Assembly: GCA_024195585.1 (NCBI GenBank)
Contig: SWBL01000035.1
Location: 62,001-126,000 of the forward strand
Length of the DNA stretch: 64,000 nt
Reading direction: 5' to 3'
From: Aureobasidium sp. EXF-3400
Lineage: Eukaryota > Ascomycota > Dothideomycetes > Dothideales > Saccotheciaceae
Part shown: positions 9,358 through 19,948 of the stretch, in pieces
How positions within the stretch are numbered: position 1 is the stretch's first letter
Layout: the number at the start of each line of letters is the position of its first letter
Notes under the pieces: model-generated
Database searches by the model: none
Seen by the model: only the letters and a program-made list of their open reading frames with translations
Told to the model about the DNA's origin: nothing
Program-made: the position numbers and the translations under genes

Positions 9358-12107
9358 TCACAGCCAAGGCATACAAGCCTCGTATCGCAACTCGTCTGAT
9401 CCTTGATCCTCCTGTTGCTGCATCATGCCAAAGTCTCGCAATGTCTCAGCGCCGACACTGCGCTTATTTTGAATAGCTTTAAGGCGAATCTCGTTGATGC
9501 GAGTGTCCGCTGCAGCCATTCGGTCCACGATGCTCTCTTGTGATCCGCGCCGCTGGAGTTGTTGCTCTTGCTGTCGTGCTCCTGATCCGGCATGGCTACT
9601 TGCATCGGATACGCTTGAGACCCCTGACGTAGTCCGGCTGTTGCGTCGCATGTGCCGCCAGATCCGCCGAGCCTCATCTTGTATCACGAGGCTGTCCAGC
9701 CTCTGTCTGTGGTCGGATTGATTCTCATCATTGGACATTGCGATGTTTGTGTTGCCTTCCTCAGGTGTTGGAGTGGAAGGGGCTGTGTTGTAGACTTGCA
9801 GAGCCTCAGTGTCGGCAAGATGCAACGTGGCTCGGCGCGTGCTCCCTGAATCTCGGTGTCGTGTGGCTGCTGTAGACGACTGTGCTACGCTCTTGGAAAC
9901 CTCCGCCGACACTCCTTGTTGAAAGTCAAGTTCCTCGCGCAAGCGACGCAAGACTGGTGGCCCGTCGTTGCCGGACCAGAATTTGCCAAACTTCTTGTGC
10001 AAGATCCTGGACGCAACATCCGGGGGATAGTTCCTTGCAGCAAACTTGGCCTTCTCTATCTCAACTTCCACACTATCCTTGGCTTCCTCTTCATGGCACA
10101 TACCCCATTGGCTGTCTCTGTTCGTGCGGATTATCTCGCATGCTTGCTCGATCCGCAGTTCCGTGTTCCGAGGAAGAAGATTGTGTCTGTAGCGCACTTC
10201 CGCCTTGAACAACTCACTCTCGACTGTTCCGAGTGTCTGGTGAAGCTCGCTCAAGAGGCCTTCAAGCGAGGCTGAATCTACGCTTTGCTCATGCCTGAAC
10301 GACGGTATGCGCACCTTGGCGAACAGAGTAGTACATTGGCCCGGATGTAGCGTTGTCTTTCGGGGAGGTGTGAGGAGTTTCTCCACCCGGCATGGCTCGG
10401 TCGAATTGACAGATACTCTGACGTGTGATAGTCCTTGACAGCCAGATTCTTCACGCGCTGACTGGACAAGAGCCTCCAGAACGGTGTGGGAAGCTTCTCC
10501 CCACTCGAGGCACCATCCTCCTGTCCGGACTTGATCGCGAGAGGACGGCGATTCATAGGCATAGCCGAACTGAACTTGATGAATTGGCCACGTTACCAAT
10601 TCGCGGAGGAGTGATGCACATCTGTGCGGAAGCGGGGACAATACGATTGCATGTGTGACTGTAACGTTCGAGTCCTCCACTATCTCGGCCACTGACGCTA
10701 CAGTTTCTTGCATCATGTCAGACAACCTTGCGGCCGATGACTGTGACGCTGCTTTGCCAGACTCCAGCTTCGCCACCTCAATCGAGAGGGATGATACATC
10801 CGGCTTTTGCAGACGATGAAGCTGACAGCCTGACCTGGTATCCGAGCATTGCGATTCGTGGGAGCAGAACGTGCAGAAGGCTGCCAGGCGATCTCGATGG
10901 TCTCGTAGCAGACTGCAAAGGCGCCGGGTAAATTCGGATATGCTGTGGAGAGCCAATGGGGAAGCAAGTGGTCTACCCCGCGTCAGTGTCTGGCAGTGAG
11001 TGAGGGTTGGAAGAGCACAAACGAGTTGTCAATGATAATGATAATATTGAGAGGCTTTTGAGTTTTACCGGCATTCTCAGGATACGCCGAGGACCGCTTA
11101 TCATTCGTTGACAGAGTGCTTGAAACGCTTGCTTCAGCCTTGATCATAGCCCACATCGTCGCTTCGTCGGCCAATTCCAGAGATTTCCATGCAGGCGTGA
11201 CAGAAAGATTGATGTGAAGCATCGAGAGGGGCGTGGGTGTGCTGTCAAAGTGCGGTTGCGACGATCGAGTGGATCTCTCTGGACGAGGAGTTTTTTCTGG
11301 AGATGGCGAAGGACTTGCCTCTTTTGATGGACTCGGATAGCTGCCGTCACTTCCAAGAAGAATATTCTGGGTAGGCAAGACATCCAGTGTCAGCCCGTTA
11401 TCTTGCACAGATGAGCCTGTTGAGATCAAGCTCTGTACCGAGTCGAGAGCAAGATACGGTGAAGTGATTGTGAGTTCCTCCTTCATGTCTTGGAACCCGT
11501 CGTTGATCGTGCTTTGTGAAACCCTCTCATGCTCTGAAGCAGATCGACTGACGGCTACATCGTCATCGACCCTCACTGCCACTTTTGCAGAGCTCTTGGA
11601 TCGACTGAGAAGACCTTCCTTGACTTTTGAGACGACCCTCTTGCGCACAGACAATTTGCGAGATAGTGAAGGAGCAAATCTTGGCTCATTCTTGTCGGAC
11701 TGGGAGGATGTGCGCTTGGTAGGAGACTGCTCGATGACCGTGGTGAGATGGATACTGTTAGACTCCCAACTGAAGCGAGCATTCCTTGACGAAGGCCTGA
11801 TGGCTTCATCCTGTATGGTGTTTTGGATCTCTCGAAGTGGCTGTAAGCTAGGTCGCTTGCCATGGGCAAGACCCGGTACTGAATCTCCGCTTATCGAGGC
11901 GGCATCATCGATAAATTCAGTCCGGAGATTCTCACGTGTTTTTCGAACCTTCAGGGGGGAGCCTGATGTTCTGTTCGATAGATGTTTTTCAGGAGAGCCG
12001 ATACTATGTCTATTCTGATCAGGGCCACTGCTGGGTGATGTGTTGGCATGTGATGGTTGAGTGGCGGCTGGAAAGCTGCTCATGGAAGCTGAAGACGAGA
12101 CGAACAT
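9358..12107 (-). CDS. VWA-like domain protein, fungal orphan (gene model uncertain)
   Basis: Two long open frames in different phases, 11023-12107 and 9358-10942, together look like one protein of about 889 aa. The N-terminal 350 residues are Ser-rich and disordered. The end of exon 1 (KPLNIIIIIDNS) resembles strand 1 and the D-x-S metal site of a von Willebrand A domain. Exon 2 continues with a helix (ISEFTRRLCSLLRDHRDRLA) and AAFCTFCSH, as in that fold. The two frames can be joined by an 80-bp intron 10943-11022, donor GTTTGT, acceptor CCACAG, which keeps phase. The donor is weak and helix 1 becomes short, so a frameshift is an alternative. The start is also uncertain: ATG 12107 is used, but the frame is open to about 12230, where an acceptor CACACAG suggests an upstream exon. 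The C-terminus is charged and helical. Function unknown. Confidence 0.58.
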
Positions 12108-12651
12108 GTGAGCCTGTGGAGATTGCCATCCATGCAGACCCAAAGCACCTGGTGTGTGACCATATGGTGTGCTCGATGAAGTCTTGCTTTTGCTGTGGTA
12201 AGCTGCTCGCAGCGTCTTTGGGTTGGCATTCTGTGTGAATCGTCAGAGAGTTTCGCAAAACAACAACCAAAGCGCCTCAACCTGCCTCCTTATTGGACGG
12301 CATAGCTCACGACTAGAGCAACTCGACTATCCAATTGAAGCGATGAAAATATAACAAAGGCTGGCAGGTCAATGATGGCCCAGAATCAGGATGGCCTGGA
12401 GATACAAGATCGCTGCAGAATTCGCGACGTGTCATGCGGAAGGTCCAGTCAACGGCAAGTGCGACTGCCATGTAGAACCCGCATTCTGCTTCTTGCAAAA
12501 GCAACTCGGGTCTTGTCGATTATCTTCTGAACCAAGCCAATGTCTGGAAACAATTGCCTACGGCCGCAAATCTGGGAAAGCACAAACGTAGCAACAGATA
12601 GGAGTATTGGGAACCACTTATTTCTTGAGGTTACCACATCTACAGGGCAGA
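12108..12651. other. spacer, upstream of the VWA-like gene
   Basis: It lies between the 5' end of the VWA-like gene and the 3' end of the ubiquitin-conjugating-variant gene, both leftward. 12108-12230 is probably coding for the VWA-like gene (open, Ser/Thr-rich). The remainder shows no clear feature. Confidence 0.4.
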
Positions 12652-13716
12652 TTAAGTGACCAGATTGTCATCACTAGCTCCTTTGTCTTTGTTCCAAGGA
12701 ACATCAGTCGCATCTGTATCGATATTCAGGAAGTTTATCTGAGGCACAAACGTTAGATAGCCGTGCATTGGAGCACTCAACGGTGACGAAACTTACTAGA
12801 TCGTCGTTGGAGCCGGCGCCACCAAACAAGGTGTGCTGTGACACACTGGCTTGGACACCCTTCTTGACCCTCTCCTCCCAGACACCTTCCCAATTCCATT
12901 GGCCGGGCCTTCGAGCACCACCTGGCTGTTGACGTAAGGTGGGAGACGCGGGGCTCTTTCCATCATCTGTTGTCGCTGTGAGGGGTGTAGTGCCAACGAC
13001 TCGCGCTCTGTGTGTCTGCCATGCATGCCATGCTCCTGGATTGCCCGCTGCCTCTAGCGGGACCTTGTCGAGCACCTCGGCCGTGTCGAAAGTACTTCGC
13101 ATGTAGAACAGAATCTGCACAATGGCCAAAGGGCCGTACGACGACTGGGAGCGTTCTGGTGTGGGTGCTATGTCTTCGCTTGGAGCAAGCTGAGACGCAG
13201 GCTTCGGCTTGCTGCGTCCAAACCACTGAGGGAAACCATGGCGCAAGCTGAAGCCACCGGGAGGAAGACGCTCGTCATCGGTGGCATGGACAGTATCGGC
13301 GCCTGTGTCGCTCGTCGTGTACGTGTATGTGGTCAGAGGGGTGACCAGGGGGTGGAAGATGTCGGTGGAGAAGGTGATGGTTGGAGGCTTGTCGGCGGCA
13401 AGGAGCAGGGAGAACTTGAGGATTGCGGGTGTATAAGGGCCTAGGGCGTTTGAGAAGTCATCCAAGCAATCATCACGGTGACCCTACCTTTGCGGATGAA
13501 CAGCACACCCTGCCAGACGTGTGGATCGCGCGGTGTGGGCGTGAGATAGATGCCCTTGGGACATGCCTGTTTCACGCTCGCGCTACACATAGACTCATGA
13601 GCTTCTCGCTACATCACGCGTGAAGAACTGGACAGGCAAGCATACAAGTCCAGGCGTCGTTGTTGAGCCTCGAAAGCCTGCGGCCCGCCGCGAGTGTTGG
13701 ACTGCGCCAGAGACAT
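12652..13716 (-). CDS. inactive ubiquitin-conjugating enzyme variant (UEV, FTS/AKTIP-like)
   Basis: E2-fold protein of 302 aa. Exons are 13618-13716, 13488-13566, 12797-13440 and 12652-12738, with introns of 51, 47 and 58 bp, all GT-AG and phase-consistent. The helix (FEAQQRRLDLYACL) leads into ACPKGIYLTPTPRDPHVWQG, then VLFIRKGPYTPAILKFSLLL and PPTITFSTDIFHPLV, the hallmark E2 core. The HPN triplet has become HPL and no Cys follows where the active site should be, so it cannot carry ubiquitin as a thioester. A Pro/Ser-rich insert (about 110-150) and an acidic tail follow. The layout resembles AKTIP/FTS, the Hook-complex partner in dynein-driven endosome transport; this assignment is inference. 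Uev-type roles with an active E2 are another option. Confidence 0.82.
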
Positions 13717-15971
13717 TGGACGATAGAATGGTGTTGTTTGGCAACGAAGGTCGCTGGCTCGACGTCGCTCTTCGCGTCGCCCTCCCTACTCCACAATGCC
13801 CACACACGGCGCTTGTCTCCTGGTGATAGACGCTAACGCACATCACCCGCCATGAGACATCACAATTCTGCGAGACAGCGCGACTAGATGGTTCGGTCTC
13901 TTTGTGCTTTGCCTCTTCCAATTTTACGCACGTAGAATAGAACGAGTTTCTCACGGGCCATCATCCCGATTCCTACACGGACGACCTTGCATGCAGCGGT
14001 GAATCTCGGGCTCTCTGACCTGTCAATTGGGTTCAAGCCGGCGTCTATCGCCCGCGTCTCGCAACGCTCCTGCTTTCTCTTTTGAAGCAACGACTTCGAC
14101 TTTGTTTCTTCGCTTCATGCATGAGCATGAGGCATCGTATTGGCCCCTGTTGCTCATTGTCTGATAGGTCGAAAGGTCGAGTCTTTACGACCCAGCGTCT
14201 TTAAGCTTGCGATCCAGCTTTACTCAGCATCTGGATCCTCTCTCCAGCCGTATAGCTGCATGGTGCTTCGGCCCGTCCGCCCGTCACGACGTCTTCTGAA
14301 CATACATGGAGGATGTGTGGCCAGACAGCAATAGCCACGATAACTTCTCGTATGCACAATGCCCGTATTATGTAGGCCGGCAAGCGGCAGTTCTTCAACC
14401 AATAGTCGACCGTCGCATGACTGGTCTGTTTTTGACGAACGAGTGCCCTTGTAGACAAACACGACATGCTGCCAAAACCCGCTCGCATGCCGCCGCGCCG
14501 GCTTGTTGCAGCCAGCCCGACCTCTAGGAAGATTGATGCGACAGGGGGTATCGATGTCTCTACATTGACAGGCCTGCACCATGACGTTTTGTCTCCATAT
14601 CCCAGGATTCCCCCAAAAGTCAAAATGCCAAAGTCGACGACGGCGTATCATAGAGGCGGAAACTAGAGAGCGTCTGGGAACGTGTCGGCGGGCCAAACCC
14701 TGCTAAGGGCGTGTTGCAGCGTGTCCCTGACTTAGCGCGGGACCTGTCTGAAGTTGATCGAAGAAGGTCCTTGGAAGCTTCTGTCTCTCTGCGACTAGCG
14801 CTGCAGCCGAGCCACCCCGAAACCCACTCGCCTGGTTTGCTCTCCTGCCATCGATAGATGAAGCAGCTGTACCAAAATCTACCAGATTTAAAAATCTCCC
14901 GGCATCTGATGTGTTACGTGGACCCCTTCATGCCATCTACAAAGATACCATTCCGATACACGTCCACCAACGACGACCCTCTTCTGCAACCGGCATGAGA
15001 TCTTACCTCTCGGCTACTGACTGCCGCCAGTCGGGCGATATATTGACAGCTCTCGGTAGTGGTTGGTCGCGCAAACAAGGCGAATGACCTCTTGAATGCT
15101 GTTACACACTGCCTGAGGTGTGTGGGAGTGTGTTGTCCACCTCACCGCCAGTCAATTAGATCGCTGACTCTGTGGTCAGGCTACGTGCAGAGCGCATCGT
15201 TCTTGTGATGCGCATCAATATACTGAATATACCGGCGCTCAATGCCAATTTATCGCCCCGATATCCAAACCAGAAGACTGGTCGAAATCTGGGAGATCAT
15301 TGAGATATAGGGCTGTAGATTAGGCTCAATAAACCATCGTCGCGGAGCTTCGGTGCCGGATTCCCCGAACCAATGGCTTCCCACTATCCAAGGCCTCGGG
15401 CGTGGAGTACAGGTTTAGTTTTCTGCTCCGCGCTGGTCCCACCACAAGGTTTCATGACCAACAGGGGAAGCATGGAACTTTTGGTACTTCCGCGATCCGC
15501 GAGATGCTCGCCCTCTTGGTCAATTCCTTAAGAATGCACTTCACCGACTGCAACGGCGACCCGCTCTTGCAAGACCTGCCTGTCAGCGGCAAAGTGACGA
15601 TGGGTAATATTAATCATTCGCCCTGTCTTCTTCCTCTTGTTCCATCCAAACGCGCCACCTGACTTGTCTCTCTTCACCGTCTCTTGACTCGTACCACCGC
15701 TTCCTGCACGTATCCGCCGGCCTTTGCTTCTGAGTCCCACTACGTTCGCAGCATCTACCCGGATCCGCGGTTCTTGCGTTCCACCACTTGCTCAAGACAT
15801 TGCCATCATTGCATTGTCAGCCGTTCCAAGACAGTTACCGGGATTCGATTTGTTCATAAAGGGCTTGCCCTTGCCAGGACTCGAAACAGTTGTGCTCTTG
15901 TTCTCCCTTCAGCTCGTACAAAGGAATTGGAATTCTTCACCGTCTATCCTGTCCCACTTCTATCCGCAAAC
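13717..15971. promoter_or_regulatory. 2.25 kb divergent spacer
   Basis: It separates the leftward UEV gene from the rightward MFS transporter. Open frames at 14201-14696 on the minus strand overlap and read like noise (Arg/Cys-rich, no domain). From about 15620 to 15970 the plus strand is pyrimidine-rich, which fits a long 5' leader for the transporter. No gene is assigned. Confidence 0.45.
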
Positions 15972-17871
15972 ATGTCGCCTTCACATGCACAACGTCGTCG
16001 AGTGCAACAGCAATCGAGTGCCTTCCCTACTCGACAATTGTTTGTGCTAGGTATGCCTCGAGACCTTTTCTGTCTCCTACATATAGGTGACTAACAATGT
16101 TCAGCGCTGTGCCGTATATGCGAGCCAATTGCCTTCATGTCAATCTTTCCTTATGTTTATTACATGATCTCTTCTTTCCACATCACCAACGATGAGAAAC
16201 AAATCTCTCTGTATGCTGGCATGGTCACATCCGCTTTTGCCTTTGCCGAGTTCTCGACAGGAGTCATGTGGGGGAGATTGAGTGACAAGGTTGGACGCAA
16301 GCCAATTCTTCTTATGGGTTTGGCAGGAACGGGCATCAGTATGATCGTCTTTGGCTTTTCTCCCAACCTGACCACGGCTCTTATTGCTCGTGCTTTGGGA
16401 GGCCTTCTCAATGGGTAAGTCGAGTAGTGATTCATGACTTCGTCATTCTGACAAGCGACAGAAATATCGGTGTCCTGCAAACAACCGTCGCAGAGGTAGT
16501 TACTGTCGAAGCACATCAAGGTCAGAAAAGTCTGCCATGTCCATACGCAACCAAATACTGACGAAAAATAGCACGTGCCTACTCGATCATGCCTTTTGTT
16601 TGGTGTCTTGGGTATGCTTGCCGCTTATGCCATTGATGCCATCTTTACTTACAGTATCAGGTCAATCGTTGGTTCTGGTCTCGGAGGAACTCTCGCCGAT
16701 CCCGTCCACAACTACCCTGGTTACTTCGAGCACGGTTCGTTGTTCGACAGATTCCCCTACCTCCTCCCGAACTTGGTTTGCGCTGGAGTTGTCATCTTTG
16801 GAATGGTGGTCGGCATACTCTTCCTCGAGGAGACCCACGAGGATCTCAAAGACCGAAGGGACTATGGTCTCGACATTGGTGACTGGATCTTGGATTTCTT
16901 CCGACCCAATCAGCTCGACGAGAAGGCTGGCGAGACCTTGGCTCTTTTCGAAGACGCTGCTCCTGGTTATTCGTCGAGCCAATCATCTCCAGTTGTAAAC
17001 CCAACCCTCGTAGGAGAGCTACCGAACGAAGCTCAGCCTGTATCACCTCCCATGAGCTCGCGTCGCCGTGACGCCGCTGTCTCCAAAGCTTTCACGTGGC
17101 AGGTCTGCCTCAACATTGTTGGATATGGTATCCTTGCCTAGTAAGTCTACTCAAGGACATCCTGAGTAGCATTGTTATTGACATATCGGCAGCCACACGA
17201 TCTCCGCCGAGCAGCTCCTTCCTGTGCTTTTCAGTTTGCCCGAATCTCATGAAACTCCTCACCTACCTTTCCAATTCTCCGGTGGCTTTGCGCTACCGAC
17301 AAAAGTCATTGGTTTTATCCTCTCCGCTCAAGGTTTCATCCAGATGTTCGCCACGCTGTTCGTGTTCCCATACGTCAACCGCAAAATCGGAAGCCTGGCC
17401 ACATTCCGGCTCGTCATTCTCTCGTACCCCATTCTCTATCTGATGGTTCCTTACCTCACACTGGTACCGACAGCTCTGCGCATGCCCTGTATTTATTTCG
17501 TGCTTGTATGGAAAGTCACGGCACAAGCTCTTTCATACCCATCCCTCGCCATCATGTTGGCCAACGCAGCTCCATCGAAGAAGGTACTCGGCACTTTAAA
17601 TGGTGTAGCAGCCTCATCAGCAAGCTTGTGCAGAGCTTTCGGACCTACATTATCAGGCTTGGTTCAATCGCTAGGTCTTTCGGTCGGAGTACTTGGTCTT
17701 CCCTGGTGGGCAAACAGCTTTGTTGCAATGGTCGGCGCCATTCTCAGCTTGCGCATGGTCGAGGAGAAACGCCGATACACAAAAGTGGAAGAGGCAAGTC
17801 TGGACTCTGAAGACCTTCCATTTCTGGACGCAGATGAGCTGGAGAGCTCTGACGAGGAACTGGGCCATTGA
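15972..17871 (+). CDS. MFS transporter, ZIFL / YCR023C-like
   Basis: Membrane transporter of 548 aa. Six exons: 15972-16050, 16105-16414, 16462-16520, 16572-16611, 16661-17140 and 17193-17871; all junctions keep phase. Exon 1 joins exon 2 as QLFVLALCRICEPIAFMSIF, the first TM helix. MFS motif A follows TM2 (GRLSDKVGRKPILLMG). TM3-6 include GGLLNGNIGVLQTTVAEV and an acidic loop (LEETHEDLKDRRDYGLD). A long central cytosolic loop (about 290-350) splits the two six-TM halves. The acidic C-terminal tail reads DSEDLPFLDADELESSDEE. The family is close to plant zinc-induced-facilitator-like proteins and yeast YCR023C; the substrate cannot be read from sequence. Exon 4 is only 40 bp. Confidence 0.88.
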
Positions 17872-18660
17872 TTTTCTGGTACAGCTGTGATTTCGATCAT
17901 ACACCAAAATGTATTGATACGACTCATGCAATTCATTCTGTTCAACTATTACACAAAGTTGCCATTCTTTACTACAATCGTTCCGATTCGATTCACAAGT
18001 TCACCTAGACGAAAGCAGCTTAACGGCATGCTCCGTGGTTTATTCAAGCGATCCGAGATCAGCTTTAGAGGAGTATTCACTTCTATTCGGGAAAGGTCAT
18101 TTGGGCGTTTTTTAATTCTTCGCGTATGGCACAGCCAGCACAAGGAGTTCAGTATGGGGGGTTGGGGCAGTTTGGCAGTCGGCGCTTTATACCCGTTCTT
18201 GCTTTCACTCAGGAATTATTTGGATGGGGGATGGTTGGGATTGGCGTTCTGGCTCTGTATGAGCTGCGATTTGAATTACCATAATTCTACATTCGCTGTA
18301 CCAAGGATACGAGTAGTTTAGCTGCGTTGATTTTATCTAATAGACGAGGCCGGACTAAGTCAATTGCTCTTCCTGTCAAACTGTCGCCTTATCTTTGCAT
18401 TTTTGTCACTCCGTTTGGGCTTATAGACCTATATCAAAAGGTTGCAAATATGCAGCAATCGTCTCGCCAGACATGATATTCATGGAAAGATACCATCATG
18501 TTAGCATCGAGATAGGCCAACCCCGCCAACCCCCGGCGGGGCGATAACGGCACCGCTCAGCATCTCAAATTCCAACCTTCAATTGAGTACTCTCTTATCA
18601 GAATCATACTTCCTTCGGGCGTAGTCCTACCACACCCAAACCATACGGACAGCTTCAGAC
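17872..18660. other. spacer between transporter and RidA gene
   Basis: It holds the 3' end of the MFS gene and the promoter of the RidA gene. A short GC-rich imperfect dyad (CCCCGCCAACCCCCGGCGGGGC) lies at about 18521-18542. No coding feature is convincing. Confidence 0.4.
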
Positions 18661-19151
18661 ATGTCCAGCAAAACCGCAGTCCTGACCTCAAAGGCACCCA
18701 AGCCTCTCCCCGGTATCTACAGTCAAGCCATCGTAGCCAATGGCTTCGTCTACTGCTCAGGAGCTATCGCCATGGATCCTTCAGGCAAGATCATCGACGG
18801 AGATATTGCAGCTCACACAGTAAGATCCCTCCATCCTTCCCTGCCATCAGCGATGTTCCTGACATGTACGACAGCATCAATGCATCAAAAACCTCACTGC
18901 TGTTCTGGAAGAAGCAGGCACCGTTATCGAAAAGGTCATCAAGGTGAATGTGTTTTTGGCCAGTATGGATGACTTTGCAAAGATGAATGAGGTGTATAAG
19001 ACTTACTGGGGGGATGTGAAGCCTAGCAGGACGTGAGTGTGGCTGACTGATTGCTTTTGAGATTGAGGTGCTAACTTGAGATAGATGTGTGGCTGTTAAG
19101 ACACTGCCGATGGGTACGGATGTTGAGATTGAGTGTGTTGCTGTACTGTAG
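18661..19151 (+). CDS. RidA / YjgF / UK114-family imine deaminase
   Basis: Small enzyme of 127 aa that hydrolyses reactive 2-aminoacrylate-type imines made by PLP enzymes such as threonine dehydratase. Exons are 18661-18819, 18875-19032 and 19085-19151. The family path is clear: PLPGIYSQAIVANGFVYCSG, then GAIAMDPSGKI, KNLTAVLEEAG, KVNVFLASMDDFAKMNEVY and PSRTCVAV with the catalytic Arg, ending DVEIECVAVL. The length is that of the yeast Hmf1/Mmf1 proteins. No mitochondrial presequence is visible, so the cytosolic Hmf1-like form is more likely. The second intron has a CTAAC branch site. Confidence 0.93.
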
Positions 19152-19948
19152 ATCAAGATTCAGGGAGTTCCGTTGGATTGGCATGAAGGTGATTGATTGA
19201 CCAGATGGGTTTTGGACCAGGGTGGCACACTCGGCAGGTTTTCGAGGTCGATTTCGTTTGAACAGCGACTATCTGAAGACATCTAAATCCTTTTTCCACA
19301 TTTTTAACCATCTGAATAAGATATCTTTCGCCAATTGAGAGATGTGGTGGGCATAATACGGGTGTGGTATTCTCCAGACCCGTAATTAGCAAAACAGCTC
19401 GGATGGTCAAGCAGACTGGTCAGAATCGCTAAGTGCCAGCACAATACATCCCGACAACGGGTCACACCGGATTTTCGAACTAAACACTTGACCTCACCCT
19501 GGTTTGAATACCTAGTTCTTCCACACAATGATTTTCCAGCAAGTCGATGAGTCGAGAGTGTAGATATTCCTCTTTATTTTGCTCGGTAAAGAAATGGTCT
19601 TTATCCGAGGCTCGGAGATTAGCCGACTATCTCCATACCCAACCGTGTTCCGGCAACCTTCTCCACCACGCACGCAAAACCCGATGACCTGGCGCTTATC
19701 TTGCATGAACAGATATCGGCGGGCATAAAGAGAACAGGTCGAAATCGCGCGACGAGTCATTGTCATCAAATTCGACTCATAACCACTGCATCACAAAACC
19801 CAAGGGAAAAGCAAGCTACTCTACGCGAAACTCACCCGTGTATGCGCCTCTGTGTGCATCGAGACACAAGGCAGAGACAGCACCCCGGTGGCCTCCGCGT
19901 AGCCGCTTCGCGCTGCCTTTGCTTTGCGAGAGCGATGCCGACCGCGAA
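19152..19948. other. spacer upstream of Zn2Cys6 regulator
   Basis: This is the promoter and 5' leader of the regulator starting at 19949. The coding frame stays open upstream to a TTG at 19760, but the first in-frame ATG is 19949. A short out-of-frame ATG frame (MPTAK, stop) begins at 19934 and could act as an upstream ORF. Confidence 0.4.

Noticed and set aside
14029..14039. GGGTTCAAGCC resembling a tRNA T-loop / B box
   Set aside because: No matching acceptor stem, anticodon arm or A box could be found at the right distance.
14201..14696. Two overlapping minus-strand frames of 140 and 158 codons
   Set aside because: Composition rich in Arg, Cys and Trp, no recognisable motif, and they overlap each other in different phases, as expected by chance.
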